The notes beneath the pieces are model-generated. The model did no database searches. It saw only the letters and a program-made list of their open reading frames with translations, and was not told where the DNA came from. Made by a program: the position numbers and the translations under genes. Shown piece by piece: positions 48,280-56,809 of a stretch of 64,000 nucleotides of DNA. Each line of letters opens with the position of its first letter. Within the stretch, counting starts at the first letter, position 1. Origin of the DNA: G963677445 sp963678275 (GTDB lineage Bacteria; Bacteroidota; Ignavibacteria; Ignavibacteriales; Melioribacteraceae); contig OY782765.1 in the NCBI GenBank assembly GCA_963678275.1, positions 6,696,001 to 6,760,000 of the forward strand, written 5' to 3'.

Positions 48280-50931
48280 TAAGACTGAAATTGAATGATT
48301 ATTCGGATGGAGTCAACATGGTATTTCAATTCTATAATAGTACGATTAAAACAAGGATAATTCTCCCGCGTGGGGGTGGATCAATAAACATTTCAATTCT
48401 ATAATAGTACGATTAAAACATTATCGCATCTACAACCTGATCTTTTGAATAATACATTTCAATTCTATAATAGTACGATTAAAACGTTTCTTCTTCCTGA
48501 TAAGAACTACCTTATTTTTTTCATTTCAATTCTATAATAGTACGATTAAAACAGCCTCAGCCGGAAGTGATGATGTATTTCAATTCACATTTCAATTCTA
48601 TAATAGTACGATTAAAACTTCTTAACCGACGAATCTTTCATAAAGGCCCCGTTATATTTCAATTCTATAATAGTACGATTAAAACTTTAAGGGACCTGTT
48701 TTTTCAAAATACCGGCTCCCGCATTTCAATTCTATAATAGTACGATTAAAACTATTATAAAGATGATATCCTTGAAACGGACTGGTTAATTTCAATTCTA
48801 TAATAGTACGATTAAAACGCAAAAAGGTTAGGCATAGTTATAAGTCAGGACACAGATTTCAATTCTATAATAGTACGATTAAAACTTTATCGGCGGGCCG
48901 TGGCTTGGCGCCGCATACGCAATTTCAATTCTATAATAGTACGATTAAAACACGAAAAAGTTCAGGAGGTCAGAGAGATAAGCACGAATTTCAATTCTAT
49001 AATAGTACGATTAAAACCTAATTTACCGAGCTCTATGGCTCTCTTAGTTCTTTATTTCAATTCTATAATAGTACGATTAAAACGCATGATTCAGGGAGAA
49101 TATCAGTTCAAAGGCAGGATTTCAATTCTATAATAGTACGATTAAAACACAACCTTCTTATTCCCAAACCGTTGCCGAATCGCCATTTCAATTCTATAAT
49201 AGTACGATTAAAACCAGGCGTTATTTAATTCCTTCCCGGTTCCTTCCCCCATTTCAATTCTATAATAGTACGATTAAAACCTGGAAAGCCCTCTGCTTTG
49301 AGAACGATTTTAATCAGATTTCAATTCTATAATAGTACGATTAAAACATCGTCACATAAGGTTTTATCGAAATGAATAAATCGATTACAATTCTATAATA
49401 GTACGATTAAAACGATATCTATCATTCCTTTTCCTTATAATCCGCCCGGATTTCAATTCTATAATAGTACGATTAAAACGAGATTCCGTGACATTTGTAA
49501 TATCAAGCGATTTGCCATTTCAATTCTATAATAGTACGATTAAAACCAAATGCTTCCTGCGCTTCTTTCGCGAATACACCGATTTCAATTCTATAATAGT
49601 ACGATTAAAACTTGCTTGGAATTGTTGTGGATGATGATGATTATACCGATTTCAATTCTATAATAGTACGATTAAAACTCTTAATTACGTGACCGACGCC
49701 TAATGAAGCAACATAATTTCAATTCTATAATAGTACGATTAAAACGAAGTACTTATACGTTGAACTCGATGACCGGAATAAATTTCAATTCTATAATAGT
49801 ACGATTAAAACACCGCTTTCGCTGACGTTGCCGCCTTGCTCAATCTCATTTCAATTCTATAATAGTACGATTAAAACGAAGCATTGCGATAAACATAAAA
49901 ATCATTTTTTTCAATTTCAATTCTATAATAGTACGATTAAAACGATAAATCGAAACGACGCTATTTTATTCATAAAAAAATTTCAATTCTATAATAGTAC
50001 GATTAAAACGGCCGAACGAGACACGAACAACGAGCGACAGCGCGGATTTCAATTCTATAATAGTATGATTAAAACTTTTCCAGACCCCTTCTGACTTGAA
50101 TAATATTACATATTTCAATTCTATAATAGTACGATTAAAACTCTTTTCAAGTTGCTGAACAGCGTCAACTTTCTCCATTTCAATTCTATAATAGTACGAT
50201 TAAAACAGCAGCTATGGATGCAGATAAAAAAGGTAAAAAAAGATTTCAATTCTATAATAGTACGATTAAAACGCAGGCCGCGGGGGTGAAGGTGTTCTTT
50301 AAGCAGAATTTCAATTCTATAATAGTACGATTAAAACGAGGATAAATCATCGTTGTAGTCGTTGTTGAACCACATTTCAATTCTATAATAGTACGATTAA
50401 AACATATATGAAAAATACGATGGAAAATGTGCCTATTCAATTTCAATTCTATAATAGTACGATTAAAACAAAAGAGGGCAGTTTTAAGCCATACCCGAGG
50501 GCTGTATTTCAATTCTATAATAGTACGATTAAAACAATACAGGGATGCACCCGGAAATCCCGGAAATACATATTTCAATTCTATAATAGTACGATTAAAA
50601 CTTTGATGATGACTCCGATTATTATTATTGCGAGTAGATTTCAATTCTATAATAGTACGATTAAAACAATAAGAACAGTCCCGCACCTACCATTAAGATA
50701 AGATTTCAATTCTATAATAGTACGATTAAAACATATCCACCTCTGTCAACGAGGGATTGCGTACTATCAATTTCAATTCTATAATAGTACGATTAAAACC
50801 AGGATGGCAAGATTCTTCCTGCTGATAAAAAAGCCATTTCAATTCTATAATAGTACGATTAAAACGCTCTTCCGAAAAATTTGACATTGTCTCCGATATT
50901 CATTTCAATTCTATAATAGTACGATTAAAAC
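48256..50931 (-). CRISPR. CRISPR array, 41 repeats of 30 bp and 40 spacers
   Basis: On the plus strand each repeat starts ATTTCAATTCTATAATAGTA and ends CGATTAAAAC. Read on the minus strand, the direction of the cas genes, it starts GTTTTAATCG and ends ATAGAATTGAAAT, the type I-B form that leaves an ATTGAAAT-like 5' handle after Cas6 cleavage. Repeats recur every 65-67 bases, giving spacers of 35-37. Variants: the oldest repeat (48256) has G at its first base and AAGAC at the end, the one at 49384 has ATTACAATTC, and the one at 50046 has TAGTATGATT. The leader side is at 50932, next to cas2. Open frames across the array are artefacts of the repeat. Confidence 0.98.
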
Positions 50932-51029
50932 CCGCCGAAAAATAGGCTTTTTCGGGCGTTATTTCAAGTTTTCAAAGAGCATTTTTTCGTCGACCCCCGG
51001 TGACGCGAAAACCATGGGGGTACGACGAA
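50932..51029 (-). promoter_or_regulatory. CRISPR leader between cas2 and the array
   Basis: 98 bases. On the minus strand TTGAAA (50967-50962), 17 bases, TATTTT (50944-50939) could be the array promoter, placing the transcript start at about the first repeat. An imperfect inverted repeat TCGTCGACCCCC (50987-50998) / GGGGGTACGACGA (51016-51028) lies just after the cas2 stop. It has no T run on its downstream side, so it is not an ordinary terminator. Confidence 0.6.
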
Positions 51030-51293
51030 TCAGAGGAAAAAGTCGGTGGTATTGTGGTCAACCCCTATAACTTTTCTTTCAGTGTAGTTTTGCGAGTCGA
51101 ATTTGTAATAAATGATGGAATCATAGTCCTGGTTGATGATAGATTTTACCCCGGATATAACAACTTTAAACTGGCTTTCTGTAAGTTCGCCTTCAAATAC
51201 GGAATTCTGCACCCAAAACATGTGCTGCCTCAGGAATTTAAGAAGTTTGGCTCCTCTTTTTGGTTTCGCGTCGTAAACAATGATCAGGTACAT
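51030..51293 (-). CDS. cas2: CRISPR-associated endonuclease Cas2
   Basis: 87 residues. Ferredoxin-like Cas2 with the N-terminal strand MYLIIVYDAKPKRG carrying the conserved D8, and GELTESQFKVV in the second half. It forms the dimer that bridges two Cas1 dimers in the spacer-integration complex. Its start is 4 bases after the cas1 stop and its own stop is 98 bases from the first repeat. Normal length for type I-B. Confidence 0.95.
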   Translation of the reverse strand: MYLIIVYDAKPKRGAKLLKFLRQHMFWVQNSVFEGELTESQFKVVISGVKSIINQDYDSIIYYKFDSQNYTERKVIGVDHNTTDFFL

Positions 51294-51297
51294 ACTA

Positions 51298-52365
51298 TCA
51301 CCACCAGATATTAAATGGTTTATATTCTTTTTCGCCGAGTATATGTTTGATTATCTTGTAACATTCAAGAGTGATCAGCCTGCGGTAGCTGACTGAACGG
51401 CGGAGTGTTTTATGTTTGATGGTCGTTTTAAGTTTTTCATCATATTCCCTCAGGAATACTTTTCTTCCTTTTTCCTTAAGATAACAATAGTTAAGGTTTT
51501 TATCGAAGTCATTTTCTTTGAGCATATTTTTATTGAGCAGGGAAAAAATAAGGCGGTCGGCCAGCAGAGGTTTGAATATTTCGGCGATATCGAGGGAAAG
51601 TGAAAACCGTTTTGTTCCCGGCTCATGCAGAAAACTTATAACAGGATTAAGCTGCGTTGAATAGATTTCACTCAAAACGGTGGAATAAACCATACCGTTG
51701 GCAAATGAAATAAGAGCGTTGACCGGGTTGGAGGGAGGACGGCGGCTTCTTTTAGTGAAATTTATTTCCTGGTCGATAATCAGGTTCCAGGCGAGGTAAT
51801 AATCGGCCCGTATATTGCCTTCATATCCCATAAGCTCATGGATTTCGGCGGCGGTTTTAACTTTTTTAATTATTGTATCGGTCCTTTCTATTATCGGAAC
51901 GAGGTCTTTTCCACGGTTATTATAATACTGAAGGTTTTTCTTTATATTATTCGCCGCGCCCAAAACAAATAGCCTCGCCAGTTTCATTCTTTCTTTCATA
52001 TTGCTATGGCGCGCCGCCTGTTTTATGAGAAGTTTGCCCGAATTAAATGGTTCGCGGGGGTAAAAACTGCCGGTATAATAACCGTAATAATTAAAAAAAT
52101 GGAGCGTGATATTTTTCTGACTGATAAAATTGAGGAACTTTGTGTTAAAATTCAGCTCGCCGAAACAATAAATGGATGCTATATCCTCAACAGGCAGAGG
52201 TTTGCGGGGCAGTTTCCGGGGCGCCTCCTCAAGGTCGGGGGAGGCTGAGTTTTCCTCTTCGCTGGTTATTTCCTCCGGCTGCTCTTCCTCAAACTCTTCA
52301 AAATAGAGGGTGTTGTCTTTCCGTTTTAATCTTCCCGGCGAAAAAATATAATAGTTTCTTTTCAT
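51298..52365 (-). CDS. cas1: CRISPR integrase Cas1 (type I-B) with acidic N-terminal insertion
   Basis: 355 residues. It integrates new spacers at the leader end. The N-terminal beta domain contains IYCFGELNFNTKFLNFISQKNITLHFFNYYGYYTGSFYPRE, and the helical catalytic domain has the conserved glutamate in YEGNIRADYYLAW, the histidine in FLHEPGTKRFSLSLDIAE and downstream acidic residues. Family members of type I-B pass almost directly from YIFS...NTLYFE to the PVEDI strand. Here about 35 extra residues rich in E, S and P intervene (about 22-57), an unusual flexible insertion. Four bases separate it from cas2, 70 from cas4. Confidence 0.96.
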   Translation of the reverse strand: MKRNYYIFSPGRLKRKDNTLYFEEFEEEQPEEITSEEENSASPDLEEAPRKLPRKPLPVEDIASIYCFGELNFNTKFLNFISQKNITLHFFNYYGYYTGSFYPREPFNSGKLLIKQAARHSNMKERMKLARLFVLGAANNIKKNLQYYNNRGKDLVPIIERTDTIIKKVKTAAEIHELMGYEGNIRADYYLAWNLIIDQEINFTKRSRRPPSNPVNALISFANGMVYSTVLSEIYSTQLNPVISFLHEPGTKRFSLSLDIAEIFKPLLADRLIFSLLNKNMLKENDFDKNLNYCYLKEKGRKVFLREYDEKLKTTIKHKTLRRSVSYRRLITLECYKIIKHILGEKEYKPFNIWW

Positions 52366-52435
52366 AATTTACCAGTCCTGTTTATATTCATTTAACTCCT
52401 TTCATTCCTGCCCGGCCCCCCGCGGAGCCGAAGGG

Positions 52436-52918
52436 TTATATGTAACACAATTCATAATAGGCGCATTTTTTGCAGATTTTTGCGTTTATCACAGGGGGAG
52501 GAGCGGGAAGGTTTTTTATCGCCGAGGCTTCCCTTTCTATTTCCTCAATCCTCTGGAAGTCACCCGCTTCGGGAAAGACCTCCTGCGTTCTTTTGAGCAG
52601 GGGATAATCGAGAACCGCTTTTTTTACCTCCACTCCCTTTTCGGTAAGTTTTTTAAGATAGAGTTTCACTTGCCAGATATGGGCCTCCTCCATTTGTCTG
52701 CTCTTTTTGATTTCGTGAAGAATGCCGGTGGAAAAATCGAAATAATCGATTACAATATCATCAATCTTTATTTCATGTTTTTTCCGCTCATAAGTGGTTT
52801 CAGATACAAATTTCCCTATCTTCACATTCTCCGAATTATCCTCCTGCTCCAATCCCGCGGCAAATAACCACAGCTTCCTTTGGCAGATAAAAAAATATGA
52901 TATCTCTGTTCCGGTCAT
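52436..52918 (-). CDS. cas4: CRISPR-associated exonuclease Cas4
   Basis: 160 residues. RecB-like nuclease with an iron-sulphur cluster: C12 (FICQRKLWL) and C149, C152, C158 near the C-terminus (CKKCAYYELC). The nuclease core shows DYFDFSTGILHEIKKSR and the QVKLYLKKL helix. It trims prespacers and checks the PAM for Cas1-Cas2. Length matches the short I-B Cas4. It starts 3 bases after cas3. GC is higher than in cas3 (29 of 60 in a sampled line against 18-20 of 60). Confidence 0.95.
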   Translation of the reverse strand: MTGTEISYFFICQRKLWLFAAGLEQEDNSENVKIGKFVSETTYERKKHEIKIDDIVIDYFDFSTGILHEIKKSRQMEEAHIWQVKLYLKKLTEKGVEVKKAVLDYPLLKRTQEVFPEAGDFQRIEEIEREASAIKNLPAPPPVINAKICKKCAYYELCYI

Positions 52919-52921
52919 GGC

Positions 52922-55276
52922 TTACAGTATACAAAATCGTTGAAAGAATTTTGTATAATCTATTCCAAATTCATAGGAATAATCATAGTTGCATTCCAGG
53001 ATATTCCTGTTGCCGAAAGTATGCATCTGGAAAATATCATTAGAACCATTAATGTTATTACGAAAATGATAATATGGAATTTTCATTTCATATTCTTCCC
53101 ATCTTGTTTTTCCAATTAAATAATTTTCCTGAGCCTCCTCAAATACTCTGGATGGAACAATATCTATTTCCTGAAAATCACTTTCCCTGATTTTTAATGA
53201 TTTTCCTTCATCATCACCATAAGCAACATCTTTATGATGATTGCCAAAAAGAATATTTTCTTTAAAGAAATCAAAATATCTTTTGTCATTTTTTAACTCA
53301 ATATTATTATATACAGCGTCACATATTTTTTTTATTTTTCTGTAGGAATAAATTCCATCCGAAAATTGATTAAATGATTTTTCAATTATATCCTCAGGGT
53401 ATGGAAGACATTTTTTTACGGAGAATAGCTTAAGCTCATATTCTATTCCATTCCTATATGTACGGCCTGAACGATTTAAACGTCCACCTCTCTGCCCAAT
53501 AGCGTCAGGAGGAGCTATATTTGTGTACATGACATCGCATGAAATATCAAGACTAATCTCAATAACCTGTGTTGTTATAAGTATACAAGGTTTTGAATTT
53601 GTTCTTCTGTAAATTTCCTTTTCCTTGTTAACTCTGTCACGATATATAAACTTACTATGATAAAGAAGGACATTAGGATTTTCTTCTGATAACATTTCGC
53701 GCAATTTCGAATAGAAAGTCTGGGCCCATTTTACCTGGTTGAGAATAACAAAAATGGTTTTACCATGTTTGTAATCAGCCATTACAGACTGATATACATT
53801 ATCCATATCCTCCGTATCATTTGATTTTATAATCCTGAATTGTTGAAACGATAATCCTTCTTTATCTTCAATATAATGATAGTTTAATTTAGTCATCTCC
53901 TTTAATAAAAAATCGGGAGCGGTTCCTGTCATCAGAAGATGTGGTATATGTAATTTTCTGAGAATCTGGAAAAGTCTTAAGAGAATATTAAGAGTATGCA
54001 GTTCATAATAATGTACTTCATCAAAGATGATAATTGAGTTCTGTAGATTGCCGCATGCAAAATCAGCTTGTGAAAATCCATGAACAAAAGAATAAGCCAA
54101 ATGGTCTATTGTGGTAACTGTTACCGGCTTAAAAAACACATTACCTTTAAAAACTTCATCTTTTAGAGCGTCATAACCTTTCAATTCTGATTCTTCATTT
54201 TTATCATTGTTTTCATCGTCGAAGTATTTTAATGAGATGAAACTTTTGCCGTGGAATAGCCCAATATTTTCCCTGCCAAACCGATATTTATTTATTAGTC
54301 TTTCAAACATTGAGTTACATGTAACCTGAGTCGGCAGGGCAAATATTATCTTTTCCCGGTTTGATTTTTCCTTCTGGGTAAAAGCCCATGAAAGAGCGGC
54401 CTCAGTTTTTCCCCGGCCACATGGTGCGAATAGGAAGCAGAATTTGTTTTTGCTTTTCCCAAGATTTTCCTGGAAAGGATGAGGTTTGAAATTAACAAAA
54501 ACTCTTCGCTGAAACTCTGCGGACGTTACACTTAGGTCAAGTACATAATCTGATGGATTATTTAATACTGAATCAAGTGATTCCTTCTCAGGTCTATTTT
54601 TCTCAATAAATAATCTGAAATTAGCACTGCTATAGTCATCACACAATTGCAAGATTGAAAGTATGTAAGTATATATAGCTTTTGTTTTGTATCTTTCCTC
54701 AACATTTCTTAAATACTTTTCAATAAACTTTTCACGTATTTGAATCCCTGACCACCTATCAAACGAGGCAATTGAAATAACGGGCAAATTGAAAAATTTT
54801 TCAAAATTCAATTCTTTGTAAAGTCCCGATATTCCCTGATTAATAAATTCCAGTATCTCAGTATCGCGATATGTTACCCTGTTATCTATATTATACCCAT
54901 TATAAATACTTTTATGCAATTGTGAATGATGACCTAAAATACATAAAATCGGTATTGGAGCCAACCTTTCTGAAAAGGGAATTTGCAGAAGAATGGGAAT
55001 CCCAAACAAAGAATGAGGATGACGGCTTGTCTTCTTACCCAACAAAATATTTTGTTGGAACTCATTTGTTAATTTCCCGATATCATGAAGCGTAACAGTA
55101 AGGAAAATATCGGTTAAAAAGAGTTCGGCTGAAATCTCCCATCTGTTACAAAACTCAGTAATTATATTTCTCTTTGTTTCACAATATCCCCTGAGGATTT
55201 TCAACCCGTCTTCAATGTGACCTGAAAAAGATTGAAAATAAATCTTGTTATTATACTCTATTCTTTTAGCTAACAT
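52922..55276 (-). CDS. cas3: Cas3 helicase-nuclease (HD domain plus SF2 helicase)
   Basis: 784 residues. The N-terminal HD nuclease shows H20, H64-D65 (TLHDIGKLT), H86/H88 (RHPHS) and H116-H117 (LGHHS). The helicase has Walker A FAPCGRGKTEAALSW, the DEVH box (IIFDEVHYYE), motif III LMTGTAP, and motif VI IGQRGGRLNRSG. It is recruited by Cascade to unwind and degrade the invader. It follows the unknown gene by 10 bases and precedes cas4 by 3. AT-rich like cas8-cas7-cas5. Confidence 0.96.
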   Translation of the reverse strand: MLAKRIEYNNKIYFQSFSGHIEDGLKILRGYCETKRNIITEFCNRWEISAELFLTDIFLTVTLHDIGKLTNEFQQNILLGKKTSRHPHSLFGIPILLQIPFSERLAPIPILCILGHHSQLHKSIYNGYNIDNRVTYRDTEILEFINQGISGLYKELNFEKFFNLPVISIASFDRWSGIQIREKFIEKYLRNVEERYKTKAIYTYILSILQLCDDYSSANFRLFIEKNRPEKESLDSVLNNPSDYVLDLSVTSAEFQRRVFVNFKPHPFQENLGKSKNKFCFLFAPCGRGKTEAALSWAFTQKEKSNREKIIFALPTQVTCNSMFERLINKYRFGRENIGLFHGKSFISLKYFDDENNDKNEESELKGYDALKDEVFKGNVFFKPVTVTTIDHLAYSFVHGFSQADFACGNLQNSIIIFDEVHYYELHTLNILLRLFQILRKLHIPHLLMTGTAPDFLLKEMTKLNYHYIEDKEGLSFQQFRIIKSNDTEDMDNVYQSVMADYKHGKTIFVILNQVKWAQTFYSKLREMLSEENPNVLLYHSKFIYRDRVNKEKEIYRRTNSKPCILITTQVIEISLDISCDVMYTNIAPPDAIGQRGGRLNRSGRTYRNGIEYELKLFSVKKCLPYPEDIIEKSFNQFSDGIYSYRKIKKICDAVYNNIELKNDKRYFDFFKENILFGNHHKDVAYGDDEGKSLKIRESDFQEIDIVPSRVFEEAQENYLIGKTRWEEYEMKIPYYHFRNNINGSNDIFQMHTFGNRNILECNYDYSYEFGIDYTKFFQRFCIL

Positions 55277-55286
55277 TTTACAGATT

Positions 55287-56138
55287 TTATTCTTTTAATT
55301 TAAATGTTGAAAAGATTAGGTCTAAAAACCCATCAAAATTTTTTAGAATTGCTTTTTCAAGCAGGTAATAATCATATTGATTATATAACTGTTCTATATC
55401 AAGTACATTCAAACATTGTTTGAGTTTATTTTCCTTTTTCTCCCTGGTAGGATTGTTATCATCATCAAAATTTATATGGATATAATAACTCCTCAATATT
55501 TTTATTTGTGAAGAGAATATATTACTCTTAAACACTTTATTTAGATGAGCATCGGCCTCTTTCTTTGATTTAAATTCATTTCTTCTAACTCTATAATGGA
55601 ATTCCTGGAATCGTTTTTGGGCATTTCCCCCTACCGATTCAATGCCAATTCTATATAAAAGTGTTGCAAATAATCCCAAATCATTTTCATTTCTTGCTAA
55701 GAAAATGCTCACTTTAAAAACATCAGAAATAATCGAATCACTTGGCTCAAAATAAAACATTCCAAACTTTCTGAAGAAATTTGTATTTATTTTAGAATAT
55801 TTCATAGCTATATTTTCCCACAAGGCGACAATAGACTGCATTCTGTTTTTATATTCTCTGCTGTTAATATCCGCATTAAATTTATCAAGATACCTTTTCT
55901 TTATTTTTTCGATCTCATTTTCAGGTATCTCAAAGAAGGATTTAAAATCCAGAATAAATAAATCAGATTTAACCTGCTGAAATTCAAGCTTTTTTAAAAT
56001 TTCCTTTGTTTCATTATCAGGTTCAGCTAAAAGTACGATATACCCATCTTCCAAATCGTCACCGGGAATAGCATAGATCATCTTATAGTAAACATCGAGT
56101 TCATCAAACAATTCATCGATTTTATCTTGGATATTCAT
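55287..56138 (-). CDS. Unknown protein encoded between cas5 and cas3
   Basis: 283 residues from MNIQDKIDELFDELD. I do not recognise the family. The first ~70 residues look alpha/beta (YYKMIYAIPGD, DGYIVLLAEPD, DLFILDFKSFFEI). The rest appears mostly helical and very rich in lysine, aspartate and asparagine (YRVRRNEFKSKKEADAHLNK, NPTREKKENKLKQ). One cysteine only; no signal peptide, membrane helix, nuclease or ATPase motif is seen. ATG 56138 has GAGG just upstream and lies 7 bases after the cas5 stop; the longer frame to 56207 would overlap cas5 by 62 bases. It ends 10 bases before cas3. Composition and spacing tie it to the interference block. A helical Cascade subunit, a Cas3 regulator or an anti-phage accessory are all possible; none is shown. 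Confidence 0.8.
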   Translation of the reverse strand: MNIQDKIDELFDELDVYYKMIYAIPGDDLEDGYIVLLAEPDNETKEILKKLEFQQVKSDLFILDFKSFFEIPENEIEKIKKRYLDKFNADINSREYKNRMQSIVALWENIAMKYSKINTNFFRKFGMFYFEPSDSIISDVFKVSIFLARNENDLGLFATLLYRIGIESVGGNAQKRFQEFHYRVRRNEFKSKKEADAHLNKVFKSNIFSSQIKILRSYYIHINFDDDNNPTREKKENKLKQCLNVLDIEQLYNQYDYYLLEKAILKNFDGFLDLIFSTFKLKE

Positions 56139-56145
56139 CTGTGCC

Positions 56146-56799
56146 TCAATAAAGACATACAGAATCATTTTTGAATTGATATGCGGAATAGGTTTCCTGA
56201 ATCTCAACTCTCTGTATAGGGATTGAAACTAATTTGTTAATAAGTTGATATTTATTCCCGTCAAAATTAAATTTATATGGCAGGTTTTCAATAATACATT
56301 CGGGGTGAACACCTTCGATTAAACTATCAATTCTTGTAGTAATTATGTCAGACAGATTTATTATTTCGGAAACAGTGATATCAACCAGATCATCAGATTG
56401 GCCAAGGTATAGTGGTCTATTCCAGTTAATTAAAGAAGAGCGAACCAACTCAATAATATCTTTTTCACCGGCAATATAAAATCGAAATTGCGGATTGACC
56501 AAGAATTCTTTGAACATTGGCGAAGATGGATATACTCTTGGATTATTAGTTTTCGATTCTTTCAGCTTTAATATTTTTGCCATTTCTGTATTTTTATAAC
56601 CCGGCACTAATAATCGTATTCCAATTTTTATTTTATTCTGCAATGAATGATCATGCTGCTGCAGACCCATCGCATTAGCGATCATCCCCCGTATAGTAGT
56701 GAACGGGGGAATAGTAAATGTCAATAACAGGCTTGTTGAGGCTGGTTTCCTGAAAGTAGAGAAATATAGCGCTTCGCAATCGATTATTATTCCTTTCAT
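56146..56799 (-). CDS. cas5: Cascade subunit Cas5 (type I-B)
   Basis: 217 residues. RAMP protein of the Cas5t/Cas5b kind, with the N-terminal beta strand then FTIPPFTTIRGMIANAMGL, the standard Cas5 entry, and PLYLGQSDDLVDI later on. It caps the 5' handle of crRNA in the Cascade complex. Its start is 10 bases after the cas7 stop. Its end is 7 bases before the unknown gene. Confidence 0.93.
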   Translation of the reverse strand: MKGIIIDCEALYFSTFRKPASTSLLLTFTIPPFTTIRGMIANAMGLQQHDHSLQNKIKIGIRLLVPGYKNTEMAKILKLKESKTNNPRVYPSSPMFKEFLVNPQFRFYIAGEKDIIELVRSSLINWNRPLYLGQSDDLVDITVSEIINLSDIITTRIDSLIEGVHPECIIENLPYKFNFDGNKYQLINKLVSIPIQRVEIQETYSAYQFKNDSVCLY

Positions 56800-56809
56800 A
56801 TTAACCTCA

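Noticed and set aside
48900..50701. Open reading frames across the CRISPR array (for example 49828-50094 plus, 50252-50686 minus) with repeated FQFYNSTIKT or FNRTIIELK motifs
   Set aside because: The repeated peptides are translations of the 30-bp CRISPR repeat; none has a start context or non-repeat coding signal.
50987..51028. Leader inverted repeat as a terminator of the cas operon
   Set aside because: The downstream side on the coding strand is A-rich instead of T-rich, so intrinsic termination is unlikely.
55287..56207. Longer version of the unknown cas-operon gene starting at 56207
   Set aside because: It would overlap cas5 by 62 bases, while ATG 56138 has a GAGG site and a normal 7-base gap.
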